Assembly: GCF_003935375.1 (NCBI RefSeq)
Contig: NZ_RHQM01000012.1
Location: forward strand, 3,274 to 67,273
DNA from: Stutzerimonas xanthomarina
GTDB lineage: Bacteria; Pseudomonadota; Gammaproteobacteria; Pseudomonadales; Pseudomonadaceae
Direction of reading: 5' to 3'
Length of the DNA stretch: 64,000 nucleotides
Of this stretch, positions 55,175 to 63,133 are shown one piece after another. Made by a program: the position numbers and the translations under genes. The notes below the pieces were generated by a model. It ran no database searches, was not told where the DNA came from, and saw nothing but the letters and a program-made list of their open reading frames with translations. The first letter of the stretch is position 1, and each line of letters begins with the position of its first letter.

Positions 55175-55443
55175 CGTTCTCAGGGCGGGGTGCGATTCCC
55201 CACCGGCGGTAATGGCGCAGTTACAAGGATGAAAGCGTAGCGAGCGCTGAGCAGGCAAGGCGTGATTCGACGAGAAAGCGGAGTTTACTGCGGTAAATGA
55301 GCATTTCGAGGAGGAGCACAACGCAGCATGCTCTGCGCGCAGTAGCTTTCAATCGCGTCTAGCCCGCGAGCGCTTGCTTCGGCAAGGTCAGCAGACCCGG
55401 TGTGATTCCGGGGCCGACGGTATAGTCCGGATGAGAGAGAGCG
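55175..55443 (+). ncRNA. FMN riboswitch (RFN element) with expanded arm
   Basis: The 5' core CGTTCTCAGGGCGGGGTG, GATTCCCCACCGGCGGTAAT and the 3' core AGCCCGCGAGCG, GGTCAGCAGA, CCGGTGTGATTCCGGGGCC, GACGGTATAGTCCGGATG are in order. P1 closes with CGTTCTC (55175-55181) and GAGAGCG (55437-55443). The element is about 269 nt, against about 120-150 for a typical one, because of an insert at 55214-55360. It should control ribE and downstream genes. The 522-bp ribD-ribE gap holds this, a hairpin, a leader ORF and about 130 bp of unassigned sequence. Confidence 0.93.
55214..55360 (+). repeat. 147-nt insert in the riboswitch variable arm
   Basis: Where most FMN riboswitches have a short hairpin there are 147 nt. 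The ends can pair (TGAAAGC near 55231-55237 with GCTTTCA near 55345-55351). Inside are an AGTTTAC-tgcg-GTAAATG hairpin and the blocks CAAGGCG and CAACGCAGCAT. The pattern resembles a dispersed repeat I recall from pseudomonad genomes; no second copy was noticed in this window. Confidence 0.55.
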
Positions 55444-55502
55444 GGATATCCCGATGGACGCCGTCCGTGCGCCCGTCATGCATCCCTATCGATCCGTAGC
55501 GC

Positions 55503-55521
55503 CCTGTTTTTCAAAAACAGG
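55503..55521 (+). promoter_or_regulatory. Hairpin that can mask a ribosome-binding site
   Basis: CCTGTTTT pairs with AAAACAGG around a 3-nt loop. The 3' arm contains the AGG of AACAGGAG, the ribosome site of the leader ORF at 55532. It has no U-tract, so a translational switch fits better than termination. It lies 60 nt after the FMN aptamer. Confidence 0.5.
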
Positions 55522-55531
55522 AGTTCGTCGT

Positions 55532-55582
55532 ATGCAGCGTTTTACCCGCCTTCCTCGGGAGGCCACATGTTCACCGGAATAA
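55532..55582 (+). CDS. Possible 16-residue leader peptide overlapping ribE
   Basis: ATG 55532 with AACAGGAG 8 nt upstream opens a 16-codon frame (MQRFTRLPREATCSPE) that stops at TAA 55580-55582, inside ribE. Ribosomes ending here would be close to the ribE start at 55567. The peptide itself shows no known motif. Short frames occur by chance, so this is a candidate only. Confidence 0.4.
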   Translation: MQRFTRLPREATCSPE

Positions 55583-56229
55583 TCGAAGCCATCGGCACCA
55601 TCCGTGCGCTCACGCCCAAGGGCGGCGACGTACGCGTGCTGGTCGAAACCGGCAAGCTGGATCTGGGCGACGTCAAACTGGGCGACAGCATCGCGGTCAA
55701 CGGCGTCTGCCTGACTGCGGTCGAGCTGCCGGGCAACGGCTTCTGGGCCGACGTCAGCCGCGAAACCCTGGCGCGCACCGCCTTTATCGACCTAAAGGCC
55801 GGCAGTCGGGTCAATCTGGAAAAGGCCCTGACGCCTACCAGCCGCCTTGGTGGCCATCTGGTCAGCGGTCACGTCGACGGCGTCGGCGAGGTCGTGGCGC
55901 GTGAAGATAACGCCCGCGCCGTGCAGTTCCGCATCCGTGCGCCGCGCGAGCTGGCCAAGTACATCGCGCTCAAGGGCTCGATCACCGTGGACGGCACCAG
56001 CCTCACGGTCAATGCGGTCAACGGCGCGGAGTTCGAGCTGACCATCGTGCCGCACACCCTCGGCGAAACCATCATGGCCGACTACCGCCCCGGGCGGCAG
56101 GTGAACCTGGAAGTCGACCTGCTGGCGCGTTACCTGGAGCGCCTGATGATGGGCGACAAGGCCGCCGAACCCAAGGCCTCGGGGCTCACCGAAGGTTTTC
56201 TCGCCGAGCACGGCTACCTGAAGAATTGA
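55567..56229 (+). CDS. ribE: Riboflavin synthase, alpha chain
   Basis: The enzyme makes riboflavin from two molecules of 6,7-dimethyl-8-ribityllumazine. It has 220 aa and two similar lumazine-binding halves, beginning MFTGIIEAIGTI and GHLVSGHVDGVGEVV. ATG 55567 follows CGGGAGG. It is also called ribC in some Pseudomonas annotations. First gene after the riboswitch. Confidence 0.96.
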   Translation: MFTGIIEAIGTIRALTPKGGDVRVLVETGKLDLGDVKLGDSIAVNGVCLTAVELPGNGFWADVSRETLARTAFIDLKAGSRVNLEKALTPTSRLGGHLVSGHVDGVGEVVAREDNARAVQFRIRAPRELAKYIALKGSITVDGTSLTVNAVNGAEFELTIVPHTLGETIMADYRPGRQVNLEVDLLARYLERLMMGDKAAEPKASGLTEGFLAEHGYLKN

Positions 56230-56240
56230 GGAGACGCCCC

Positions 56241-57320
56241 ATGGCGCTCAATACCGCTGAAGAACTGATCGAAGACATCCGCGCCGGCAAGATGGTCATC
56301 CTCATGGATGACGAGGACCGCGAGAACGAGGGCGACATCATCGTCGCCTCCGAGTGCGTGACCGCCGAGCACATCAACTTCATGGCACGCTTCGCCCGCG
56401 GCCTGATCTGCATGCCGATGACCCGCGAGCGCTGTGAGCTGCTCAAACTGCCGCTGATGGCGCCGCGCAATGGTTCCGGTTTCGGCACCAAATTCACCGT
56501 TTCCATCGAGGCGGCTGAAGGCGTGACCACCGGCATTTCCGCGGCCGACCGCGCTCGTACCGTGCAGGCAGCTGTAGCGCGAGCAGCGAAAGCCGAGGAC
56601 ATCGTCAGCCCTGGTCACATCTTCCCGCTGATGGCGCAGCCGGGCGGCGTACTGGCGCGTGCCGGTCACACCGAGGCGGCATGTGATCTGGCGCGCATGG
56701 CAGGCTTCGAACCATCCGGCGTGATCTGCGAGATCATGAACGACGACGGCACCATGGCGCGCCGCCCGGAGCTTGAGCTGTTCGCCGAGCAGCATGGGCT
56801 GAAGATCGGCACCATCGCCGACCTGATCCACTACCGAATGATCCACGAGCGCACCGTCGAGCGGGTTTCCGAGCAGCCGCTGGAAACCGAGCTGGGTCAG
56901 TTCAACCTGGTCACCTACCGCGACGGCGTCGAGGACACCGTGCACATGGCACTGACCCGAGGTGAAATCTCCCCGGAAGAACCCACACTGGTGCGCGTGC
57001 ACAACATGGAGCCGCTGCGTGATCTGCTGCTGGTCACCGTGCAGGGTCGCTGGAGCCTGCGTGCTGCGATGAGCGAAGTGGCCAAGGCCGGCAAGGGCGT
57101 TGTGCTGCTGCTCGGCAATCCGCTGACCGGTCCGCAGCTGCTGGCGCAGCTGACCCGTCAGCAGCCGCCGACCCCGGCGACCTACAGCACCGTCGGTGCC
57201 GGTTCGCAGATCCTGCGTGACCTGGGCGTGCGCAAGATGCGCCTGATGAGCGCGCCGATGAAGTTCAACGCGATATCCGGCTTCGATCTGGAAGTTGTAG
57301 AATACCTGTCGGCCGAATAA
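56241..57320 (+). CDS. ribB: 3,4-dihydroxy-2-butanone-4-phosphate synthase with degenerate RibA domain
   Basis: The N-terminal domain (about 1-205) is an intact RibB with DDEDRENEGDI and GHIFPL. It makes the four-carbon precursor of lumazine from ribulose 5-phosphate. The C-terminal part (about 206-359) resembles GTP cyclohydrolase II. It lacks the zinc cysteines: VRVHNMEPLRDLL stands where active RibA has HSECLTGD...CDC. The separate ribA at 60702 supplies that activity. ATG 56241 is preceded by GAGGAG. Confidence 0.94.
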   Translation: MALNTAEELIEDIRAGKMVILMDDEDRENEGDIIVASECVTAEHINFMARFARGLICMPMTRERCELLKLPLMAPRNGSGFGTKFTVSIEAAEGVTTGISAADRARTVQAAVARAAKAEDIVSPGHIFPLMAQPGGVLARAGHTEAACDLARMAGFEPSGVICEIMNDDGTMARRPELELFAEQHGLKIGTIADLIHYRMIHERTVERVSEQPLETELGQFNLVTYRDGVEDTVHMALTRGEISPEEPTLVRVHNMEPLRDLLLVTVQGRWSLRAAMSEVAKAGKGVVLLLGNPLTGPQLLAQLTRQQPPTPATYSTVGAGSQILRDLGVRKMRLMSAPMKFNAISGFDLEVVEYLSAE

Positions 57321-57326
57321 ATCAGA

Positions 57327-57359
57327 GGCGCCGCGCAGTCCGCGGCGCCTTCGTTCTTT
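57327..57359 (+). terminator. Terminator-like hairpin between ribB and ribH
   Basis: GGCGCCGCG (57327-57335) pairs perfectly with CGCGGCGCC (57341-57349) around CAGTC, followed by TTCGTTCTTT. It could reduce expression of ribH and the genes after it. Because the T-tract is interrupted, termination may be partial. Confidence 0.7.
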
Positions 57360-57379
57360 AAAGAGATGAGAAAGCACCC

Positions 57380-57856
57380 ATGCCCCTGAAGACCATCGAA
57401 GGAACCTTCATCGCCCCGCAGGGCAAATACGCCCTGGTCGTAGGCCGCTTCAACAGCTTCGTCGTCGAAAGCCTGGTCAGTGGCGCGGTCGATGCGCTGG
57501 TTCGCCACGGCGTCAGCGAGAACGACATCACCATCATCCGTGCACCGGGTGCCTTCGAGATTCCGCTGGTCGCGCAGAAGGTCGCCCAGCAGGGCGAATA
57601 CGACGCCATCGTCGCCCTCGGCGCGGTGATTCGTGGCGGCACGCCGCACTTCGAGTACGTCGCTGGCGAATGCACCAAGGGCCTGGCCCAGGTTTCCATG
57701 GAATTCGGTGTGCCGGTCGCCTTCGGCGTGCTGACCGTCGACTCCATCGAGCAGGCCATCGAGCGCTCCGGTACCAAGGCCGGCAACAAGGGCGCCGAAG
57801 CCGCACTCTCCGCACTGGAAATGGTGAGCCTGCTGTCGCAGCTGGAGGCGAAGTGA
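57380..57856 (+). CDS. ribH: 6,7-dimethyl-8-ribityllumazine synthase
   Basis: RibH (158 aa) condenses the pyrimidine and four-carbon precursors. Motifs [21 protein letters not shown] and [14 protein letters not shown] are present. Its stop overlaps the nusB start (GTGA). Confidence 0.97.
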   Translation: MPLKTIEGTFIAPQGKYALVVGRFNSFVVESLVSGAVDALVRHGVSENDITIIRAPGAFEIPLVAQKVAQQGEYDAIVALGAVIRGGTPHFEYVAGECTKGLAQVSMEFGVPVAFGVLTVDSIEQAIERSGTKAGNKGAEAALSALEMVSLLSQLEAK

Positions 57857-58338
57857 GCCTGAATCACGACGACAGCCAGGACGCTCCGCAGCCCAAGGCC
57901 AAGGGCAAGATCGCCACGCGCCGGGTTGCCCGCAGCCTGGCGATGCAGGCGCTTTATCAGTGGCACATGGCCGGTCAGAGCCTCAACGAAATCGAGGCGC
58001 AGTTCCGCGTCGACAACGATTTCTCGGGGGTGGACGGCAGCTACTTCCACGAGCTGTTGACCGGTGTCGCACGCAGCAAGAGCGAAGTCGACGGTGCCAT
58101 CGCGCCGAATCTCGACCGTCCGCTGGACGAGCTCGATCCGGTGGAGCTGGCGATTCTGCGGCTGTCCACCTACGAGCTGATGCAGCGCATCGACGTGCCT
58201 TACCGCGTGGTCATCAACGAAGGCATCGAGCTGGCCAAGGTCTATGGCGCCACCGACGGGCACAAGTTCGTCAACGGCGTGCTGGACAAGCTGGCCCCCA
58301 CGCTGCGCAGCGCCGAAGTGCGCAATCACAAGCGCTGA
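57853..58338 (+). CDS. nusB: Transcription antitermination protein NusB
   Basis: NusB (161 aa) forms a heterodimer with S10/NusE on boxA RNA of rRNA operons. Helical, with [17 protein letters not shown] and [13 protein letters not shown] 57853 overlaps the ribH stop by 4 bases, the usual ribH-nusB pairing; the N-terminal tail (about 20 residues) is polar and probably disordered. Confidence 0.96.
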   Translation: MSLNHDDSQDAPQPKAKGKIATRRVARSLAMQALYQWHMAGQSLNEIEAQFRVDNDFSGVDGSYFHELLTGVARSKSEVDGAIAPNLDRPLDELDPVELAILRLSTYELMQRIDVPYRVVINEGIELAKVYGATDGHKFVNGVLDKLAPTLRSAEVRNHKR

Positions 58339-58350
58339 GGGCTGCTCGCC

Positions 58351-59313
58351 TTGCTGGGTGAGTTCGAGCTGATCCGTCACTACTTCGCCGCCGCCGCTTG
58401 TGCCAGGGCTGGCGGCGAAGTTGTTCTCGGCATCGGCGATGATTGTGCCCTGCTGCAGCTTCCTACCGGCGAACAGCTGGCGGTTTCCACCGATACCCTG
58501 GTTGCCGGGGTGCATTTCCCCGATCCCTGCGATCCCTTCCTGCTCGGCCAGCGCGCGTTGGCCGTGGCGGCCAGTGATCTCGCCGCGATGGGCGCCACGC
58601 CCATCGGCTTCACCCTTGCCCTGACCTTGCCTGCTGGCGATCCACTCTGGTTGGCGGAACTTGCCCGTGGCCTGGATTCGATGGCGCTTGATTGCAGCCT
58701 GCGTTTGATTGGTGGCGATACCACCCGCGGCCCGCTGAGCCTGACCGTCACCGTGTTCGGCCGGGTGCCGTCCGGGCAGGCGCTAGTTCGGTCTGGCGCG
58801 CAGGTCGGTGATCTGCTCTGTGTCGGCGGTGTGCTCGGTGAGGCGGCTGGTGCCCTGCCGCTGGTGCTGCGCCAGGCCGAAGCCGATGCGGACGTCGCCG
58901 AACACCTGCTGGCACGCTACTGGTCGCCGCAACCGCAGCTGGCCCTGGGTGAAGCGCTGCGAGGCAAGGCCACGGCGGCGCTGGATATCTCCGACGGTCT
59001 GCTGGCCGATTGTGGGCATATCGCCAAGGCTTCGGGCGTGGCCTTGCAGATCGAGCGTGATCGCCTGCCGCTGTCCGAACCTTTGCGGCGCTTCGCCGGC
59101 GACGCCGAAGCGCTGCGTTGCGCGCTGGCCGGCGGCGACGACTACCTGCTGGCGTTCACCCTGCCGGCTGCTGAGCTCGTATCACTGCAGGCCGCCGGCT
59201 GGCCGGTACAGGTCATCGGCCGGGTGTTGGCAGGGGAGGGTGTGCAGCTGATCGATGCGGCGGGTAATGAAGTCGCTGTGTCCGAACGTGGCTACAACCA
59301 TTTCAATGCGTAA
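58351..59313 (+). CDS. thiL: Thiamine-monophosphate kinase
   Basis: ThiL makes thiamine diphosphate from thiamine monophosphate and ATP. It has 320 aa and PurM-like ATP/Mg motifs GIGDDCALL, VSTDTLVAGVHF and ASDLAAMGA. The start is TTG 58351, 12 bp after nusB, with a weak ribosome site. The gene sits in the rib-nusB-thiL-pgpA order typical of gamma-proteobacteria. Confidence 0.95.
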   Translation: MLGEFELIRHYFAAAACARAGGEVVLGIGDDCALLQLPTGEQLAVSTDTLVAGVHFPDPCDPFLLGQRALAVAASDLAAMGATPIGFTLALTLPAGDPLWLAELARGLDSMALDCSLRLIGGDTTRGPLSLTVTVFGRVPSGQALVRSGAQVGDLLCVGGVLGEAAGALPLVLRQAEADADVAEHLLARYWSPQPQLALGEALRGKATAALDISDGLLADCGHIAKASGVALQIERDRLPLSEPLRRFAGDAEALRCALAGGDDYLLAFTLPAAELVSLQAAGWPVQVIGRVLAGEGVQLIDAAGNEVAVSERGYNHFNA

Positions 59314-59361
59314 GTGCTGCGATGCGGTCGCTTGCCTTCGATCCGAGAAAGGAACGCTGTT

Positions 59362-59859
59362 TTGACTGAATCCTCACCAGTCGCGGCCAAGCCGCAAACC
59401 CTGGTCTGGTCCGACCCCTGGCACAACCTGGCGTTCGGCTTCGGTTCCGGGCTGATGCCCAAGGCGCCGGGTACCTGGGGTTCACTGGTAGCACTGCCGT
59501 TCGTGCCGCTGTGGCAGCTGCTGCCGGGTTGGGGTTATCTGCTGATGCTCGGCCTGACCATGCTGTTCGGCGTCTGGCTGTGCGGCAAGGTGGCGCGCGA
59601 ACTCGGCGTGCACGACCACGAAGGGATCGTCTGGGATGAGTTCGTCGGTATCTGGATCACTTACTGGCTGGTGCCGGAAGGCTGGTACTGGATGCTGCTC
59701 GGTTTCGTGGTGTTCCGTGTGATGGATATCGCCAAACCCTGGCCGATCAGCTGGGTCGATCGGCATATCCATGGCGGGGTGGGGATTATGCTCGACGATA
59801 TCCTCGCCGGTGTCGCGGCCTGGGCGGTCATGCAGGGACTGGTGGCGCTGTTGGTTTGA
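59362..59859 (+). CDS. pgpA: Phosphatidylglycerophosphatase A
   Basis: PgpA removes phosphate from phosphatidylglycerophosphate in the inner membrane. At 165 aa it has several membrane segments and family motifs LMPKAPGTWGSL, WDEFVGIW and IMLDDILAG. I chose TTG 59362 because AAGGAA lies 8 nt upstream; a longer frame begins at 59314 without a good site. Confidence 0.92.
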   Translation: MTESSPVAAKPQTLVWSDPWHNLAFGFGSGLMPKAPGTWGSLVALPFVPLWQLLPGWGYLLMLGLTMLFGVWLCGKVARELGVHDHEGIVWDEFVGIWITYWLVPEGWYWMLLGFVVFRVMDIAKPWPISWVDRHIHGGVGIMLDDILAGVAAWAVMQGLVALLV

Positions 59860-59943
59860 TTGTGCGTCCGGTCGCTGCAGGCAGTCGGCCATTGAAGGAT
59901 GATCGGCGTTCGCCCCGGGCCCGGTTTCGAGGAAGAAATAGCC

Positions 59944-60591
59944 ATGCGTAGCGTCTCCGTTCTGTTCGCCAGCCTGTTGCTCCTGCCCGCGCTGGCGCAG
60001 GCCGCCTCCATGGTGCAAGTGGTCGGGCTATTTCCGGGCGCTGCGGTGGTCAATGTCGACGGGCAGCGCAAGCTGGTCAGGGTCGGCCAGACCGGCCCTG
60101 GCGGCGTCCAGGTGGTGAGCGCCGATGCCAGCGGTGCGGTGCTGCGCGTCGACGGCGTTGAGCGTCATTACAACCTGAGTCGCGAATACAGCGGCGCCTA
60201 CGCGGCGCCAAGCAAGACCCAGCTGAGCGTCGCAAAGGGCACTGGCGGCCATTACTGGATCGCCGGTGCGATCAACGGCCAGTCGATTCAGTTTCTCGTT
60301 GATACCGGCGCCACCTCGGTGGCGATCAACGAACATCAGGCCCGTCGCTTGGGCATCGACTACCGCGTCAACGGTCGGCCCATGGTGGTGAGCACCGCCA
60401 GCGGTACGGCGAAGGCCTGGCGCGTGCATCTCAACAGCGTCAAGGTCGGGGCGATCGAGGTGCTCGGCGTGGACGCGGTGGTCGTCGAGGGCGGTTCGCC
60501 TACCGAGGCGCTGCTCGGCATGAGCTTTCTCGGGCGCGTCAGCTGGCGCGAGGAGCAGGGCGTGCTGGTGTTGGAGTCGAAAACCTCCTGA
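59944..60591 (+). CDS. Retropepsin-like aspartic protease, periplasmic
   Basis: A 215-aa secreted protein. It has a signal peptide (cleavage near ALAQA, about residue 20), a small N-terminal domain, and a single-domain clan AA protease from about residue 95 with D120-T-G-A (FLVDTGATSVAIN). One motif means it should act as a dimer. Substrates are unknown. ATG 59944 follows a GAGGAAGAAA ribosome site. It stands between pgpA and ribA. Confidence 0.85.
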   Translation: MRSVSVLFASLLLLPALAQAASMVQVVGLFPGAAVVNVDGQRKLVRVGQTGPGGVQVVSADASGAVLRVDGVERHYNLSREYSGAYAAPSKTQLSVAKGTGGHYWIAGAINGQSIQFLVDTGATSVAINEHQARRLGIDYRVNGRPMVVSTASGTAKAWRVHLNSVKVGAIEVLGVDAVVVEGGSPTEALLGMSFLGRVSWREEQGVLVLESKTS

Positions 60592-60660
60592 GCGGCTTCC
60601 TGACGGCACGATAGGCGCGGTCGACGACCAAACTCTCCAGCCAGATTCGCGGTTAGTTGG

Positions 60661-60669
60661 TGTTACAAT
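60661..60669 (+). promoter_or_regulatory. Extended -10 promoter candidate for ribA
   Basis: TG-T-TACAAT (60661-60669) fits an extended -10 element and no good -35 is seen. It would start ribA transcription near 60676, separate from the riboswitch-controlled genes. Confidence 0.5.
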
Positions 60670-60701
60670 GTCCGCTTTTCTGCCTCCTGGGATTTCCGCC
60701 C

Positions 60702-61319
60702 GTGTCTGTCGTGTTCGTCGCTGCTTCCCAACTGCCGACGCCGTTCGGCGTGTTCACCATGCATGGTTTTCTCGACCAGGACACTGGCAAGGAACATGTC
60801 GCGCTGACGCTCGGCGACGTGGCCGACGGCAAGCCGGTGCTGGGGCGTCTGCACTCCGAGTGCCTGACCGGCGATGCGTTGTTCAGCCTGCGCTGTGACT
60901 GCGGCTTCCAGCTCGAAGCGGCACTGCGCGCGATTGCCGACGAGGGCCGCGGCGTGCTGCTCTATCTGCGCCAGGAAGGCCGTGGTATCGGCCTGCTGAA
61001 CAAGATTCGCGCTTACGAACTGCAGGATGCCGGCGCCGACACCGTCGAAGCCAACGAGCGTCTGGGGTTCGCCCCGGACATGCGCGACTACGGCATCTGC
61101 CTGCCGATGCTCGAGCACCTGGGCATCGCCGATATCAAGCTGATGACCAACAACCCACGCAAGGTCAAGGCGCTGCAGGGCTTCGGCATTCGCGTCGCCG
61201 AACGCAAGCCATTGCAGATCGCGCATAACCCGTACAACCGCAACTACCTCGCCACCAAGGCCGGCAAGCTCGGCCACATGCTCGGCGAGATTCACCAAGG
61301 CGAAGCCGAGCAGTCGTGA
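60702..61319 (+). CDS. ribA: GTP cyclohydrolase II
   Basis: RibA opens the GTP ring in the first committed step of riboflavin synthesis. It has 205 aa. Zinc cysteines are in HSECLTGD and RCDCG; GTP-binding RQEGRGIGL and NNPRKV motifs are intact. GTG 60702 gives [15 protein letters not shown], matching the family start. It compensates for the inactive RibA-like domain of RibB. It overlaps the next gene by 4 bp. Confidence 0.96.
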   Translation: MSVVFVAASQLPTPFGVFTMHGFLDQDTGKEHVALTLGDVADGKPVLGRLHSECLTGDALFSLRCDCGFQLEAALRAIADEGRGVLLYLRQEGRGIGLLNKIRAYELQDAGADTVEANERLGFAPDMRDYGICLPMLEHLGIADIKLMTNNPRKVKALQGFGIRVAERKPLQIAHNPYNRNYLATKAGKLGHMLGEIHQGEAEQS

Positions 61320-61723
61320 CGCACGCCGCCGCCCTTCGCCAGCTCGCACGTGACGGCTGGCTGCATACGCTGCTGATGGTGCTGCCGGTGCTGGTGCTTG
61401 GGCGCACATCGGTGGTGTTTGCCGACTGGGGACTGCCACTCTTCGCTGCAGGCCTCGTCTCGCTGTTCTTCAGCCTGCGGGCCTTCACCCGGTTCAAACA
61501 TGCACTGATCGCCACCGAACAGGCGCTGAACGGTCCGGTGGAGGACGACGCCTGGAACGATCTGCGTCGCGTTCGCCGTCGCGGCCTGCTGATCGCCTCA
61601 TTACCGGCCTGGTTCGGCGCTGCGGGTGCTCTGTTCGGCATGGAGCCGGTTGCTCGCCTGCTGCTGGTATTTGGCAGCCTGGTGTTGCTGGTGCTCTACC
61701 GCATTCCGCGGCAATTGCATTGA
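61316..61723 (+). CDS. Small membrane protein, function unknown
   Basis: A 135-aa protein with about four hydrophobic segments (about 17-32, 36-56, 89-106, 111-128) and a basic loop LRRVRRRG between the pairs. Family not recognised. It starts at GTG 61316 inside the ribA stop and ends inside the btuF start (TGATG), so ribA, this gene and btuF are translationally linked. Confidence 0.75.
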   Translation: MTHAAALRQLARDGWLHTLLMVLPVLVLGRTSVVFADWGLPLFAAGLVSLFFSLRAFTRFKHALIATEQALNGPVEDDAWNDLRRVRRRGLLIASLPAWFGAAGALFGMEPVARLLLVFGSLVLLVLYRIPRQLH

Positions 61724-62529
61724 TGCGGCGTCTGCTGCTCGCCGCGCTTCTTTCCCTGGCGTCATTGCCTGCGTTGGCTGCCGAGCGGGTGGTGAGCCTG
61801 GCGCCATCGCTCAGCGAGATCATGCTCGAACTCGATGCTGCCGACCGGCTGGTTGGCGTCCTGGATGGTGGCGAGCGCCCAGCGGCGCTGCAGTCGGTAC
61901 CTTCGGTTGGGCGCTACGGCCAGGTGGAGATGGAAACCCTGCTCAGCCTGCGCCCTGATCTCGTGCTGCTCTGGCCGGACAGTGTGCCGCGCAGTCAGCG
62001 TGAGCAGTTGCAGCAGTTCGGTATTCCCGTTCTGGTTGTCGAGCAGACCCGTCTCGAAGGGCTGGCCGAGCAGTTCGTTGTAGTGGGTAATGCCGTCGGG
62101 CGCGCCGAACAAGGCGAGCGACTGGCCGGGCGCTTTCGTGCAGGCCTCGCCGAATTACGCAGCAACTACACGCGCGCTGAGCCGCTGCGGGTGTTCTATC
62201 AGATCTGGAATCGCCCGCTGTATACCCTGGGCGGCCAGCAGATCATCAGCGAAGCGATCGAGGTGTGTGGTGGGCAAAACGTTTTCGCCGATCTGACCCT
62301 GGCGGCGCCCCAGGTCAGCATCGAAGCCGTGCTTGCTCGCGATCCTGAAGTCATTCTTGCCGGTAGCGGTGCGCAGCTGGACGAATGGCTGGCCTGGCCG
62401 CAGCTCAGTGCCGTGCGCAGCGGTCGACTGCTTGAAGTGCCCGACAAGGGGCTGGAGCGGCCGAGCTTCCAGATGCTGGGGGCGATCCGGAAGCTCTGCA
62501 GGATTATGGCGCAGGCGGCGTCTGGATAG
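61723..62529 (+). CDS. btuF: Cobalamin-binding periplasmic protein BtuF-like
   Basis: A 268-aa class III solute-binding protein. It has a signal peptide (cleavage near ALAAE, about residue 20), the opening RVVSLAPSLSEIMLEL, a long connecting helix, and a C-lobe with YTLGGQQIISEAIEVCGGQN. This is the BtuF/heme/siderophore fold. The assignment to B12 rests on this and on the convergent btuC, btuD and PduO-like genes. Confidence 0.85.
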   Translation: MRRLLLAALLSLASLPALAAERVVSLAPSLSEIMLELDAADRLVGVLDGGERPAALQSVPSVGRYGQVEMETLLSLRPDLVLLWPDSVPRSQREQLQQFGIPVLVVEQTRLEGLAEQFVVVGNAVGRAEQGERLAGRFRAGLAELRSNYTRAEPLRVFYQIWNRPLYTLGGQQIISEAIEVCGGQNVFADLTLAAPQVSIEAVLARDPEVILAGSGAQLDEWLAWPQLSAVRSGRLLEVPDKGLERPSFQMLGAIRKLCRIMAQAASG

Positions 62530-62600
62530 CGCTGGGCTCGCTTCTGCTGTCTCTGATGACTTCCGTCCTTTTTTCTTCCTCTGTCAGGTGCCGAGAGCCG

Positions 62601-63131
62601 TCAGCGCTTGCCGTAGCTCTTGCTGACGAACTGTACTTCACTGATGCCGCGCCTCTGGTTGATCACGAGGGTCATCACGAAGAAGACATTGACCATCATG
62701 TTGCACAACCTCGGCAGGATCGGCGGCACGTCGATGCCTTCCTGATCGACCCGGACCATCGCACGAATGGCTTTTTTCGCGCATGAGCGTGCGTGGTGAA
62801 GTTGCGGTACCGGTGCACTGCCGCGTGGCAGTACGAAGCCCTGCAGGCGGGTGCTCACTTCCATCTGATAATGGCTCAACCGGCCTTGCAGCCAGACCAC
62901 GTCGGCCTCCTCCACGGCCAGCCGTCCGCGAATCGAGCCATTGACATGGAAGGCCAGCGGCTGCAGTTGTTCGAGATCGGCGCGCAGGTCGTCGAACGGC
63001 ATGAGGTCGATGATTTCGCCTATATGCCCGCACAACTCATCGGTGATCACCTCGAAATCGCACAGTACCGAGGTTTCATGAATGAAGGGATAGCAGACCT
63101 CGTCCCAGTTCCTGCTCGGTTTCAATGCCAT
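62601..63131 (-). CDS. Divergent PduO-type cobalamin adenosyltransferase-like protein
   Basis: The C-terminal half of this 176-aa protein matches the PduO/MMAB fold: VVWLQGRLSHYQMEV, GFVLPRGSAPVPQLHHAR, and a last helix CNMMVNVFFVM. The N-terminal TKTGDxG nucleotide motif of active enzymes is missing. The arginine-rich RxxCRRAER helix is changed to RSCAKKAIR. ATG 63131 follows GCGAGG and begins 2 bp after the btuD stop. It may be a weak or altered adenosyltransferase, or a B12-binding accessory. Confidence 0.68.
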   Translation of the reverse strand: MALKPSRNWDEVCYPFIHETSVLCDFEVITDELCGHIGEIIDLMPFDDLRADLEQLQPLAFHVNGSIRGRLAVEEADVVWLQGRLSHYQMEVSTRLQGFVLPRGSAPVPQLHHARSCAKKAIRAMVRVDQEGIDVPPILPRLCNMMVNVFFVMTLVINQRRGISEVQFVSKSYGKR

Positions 63132-63133
63132 GT

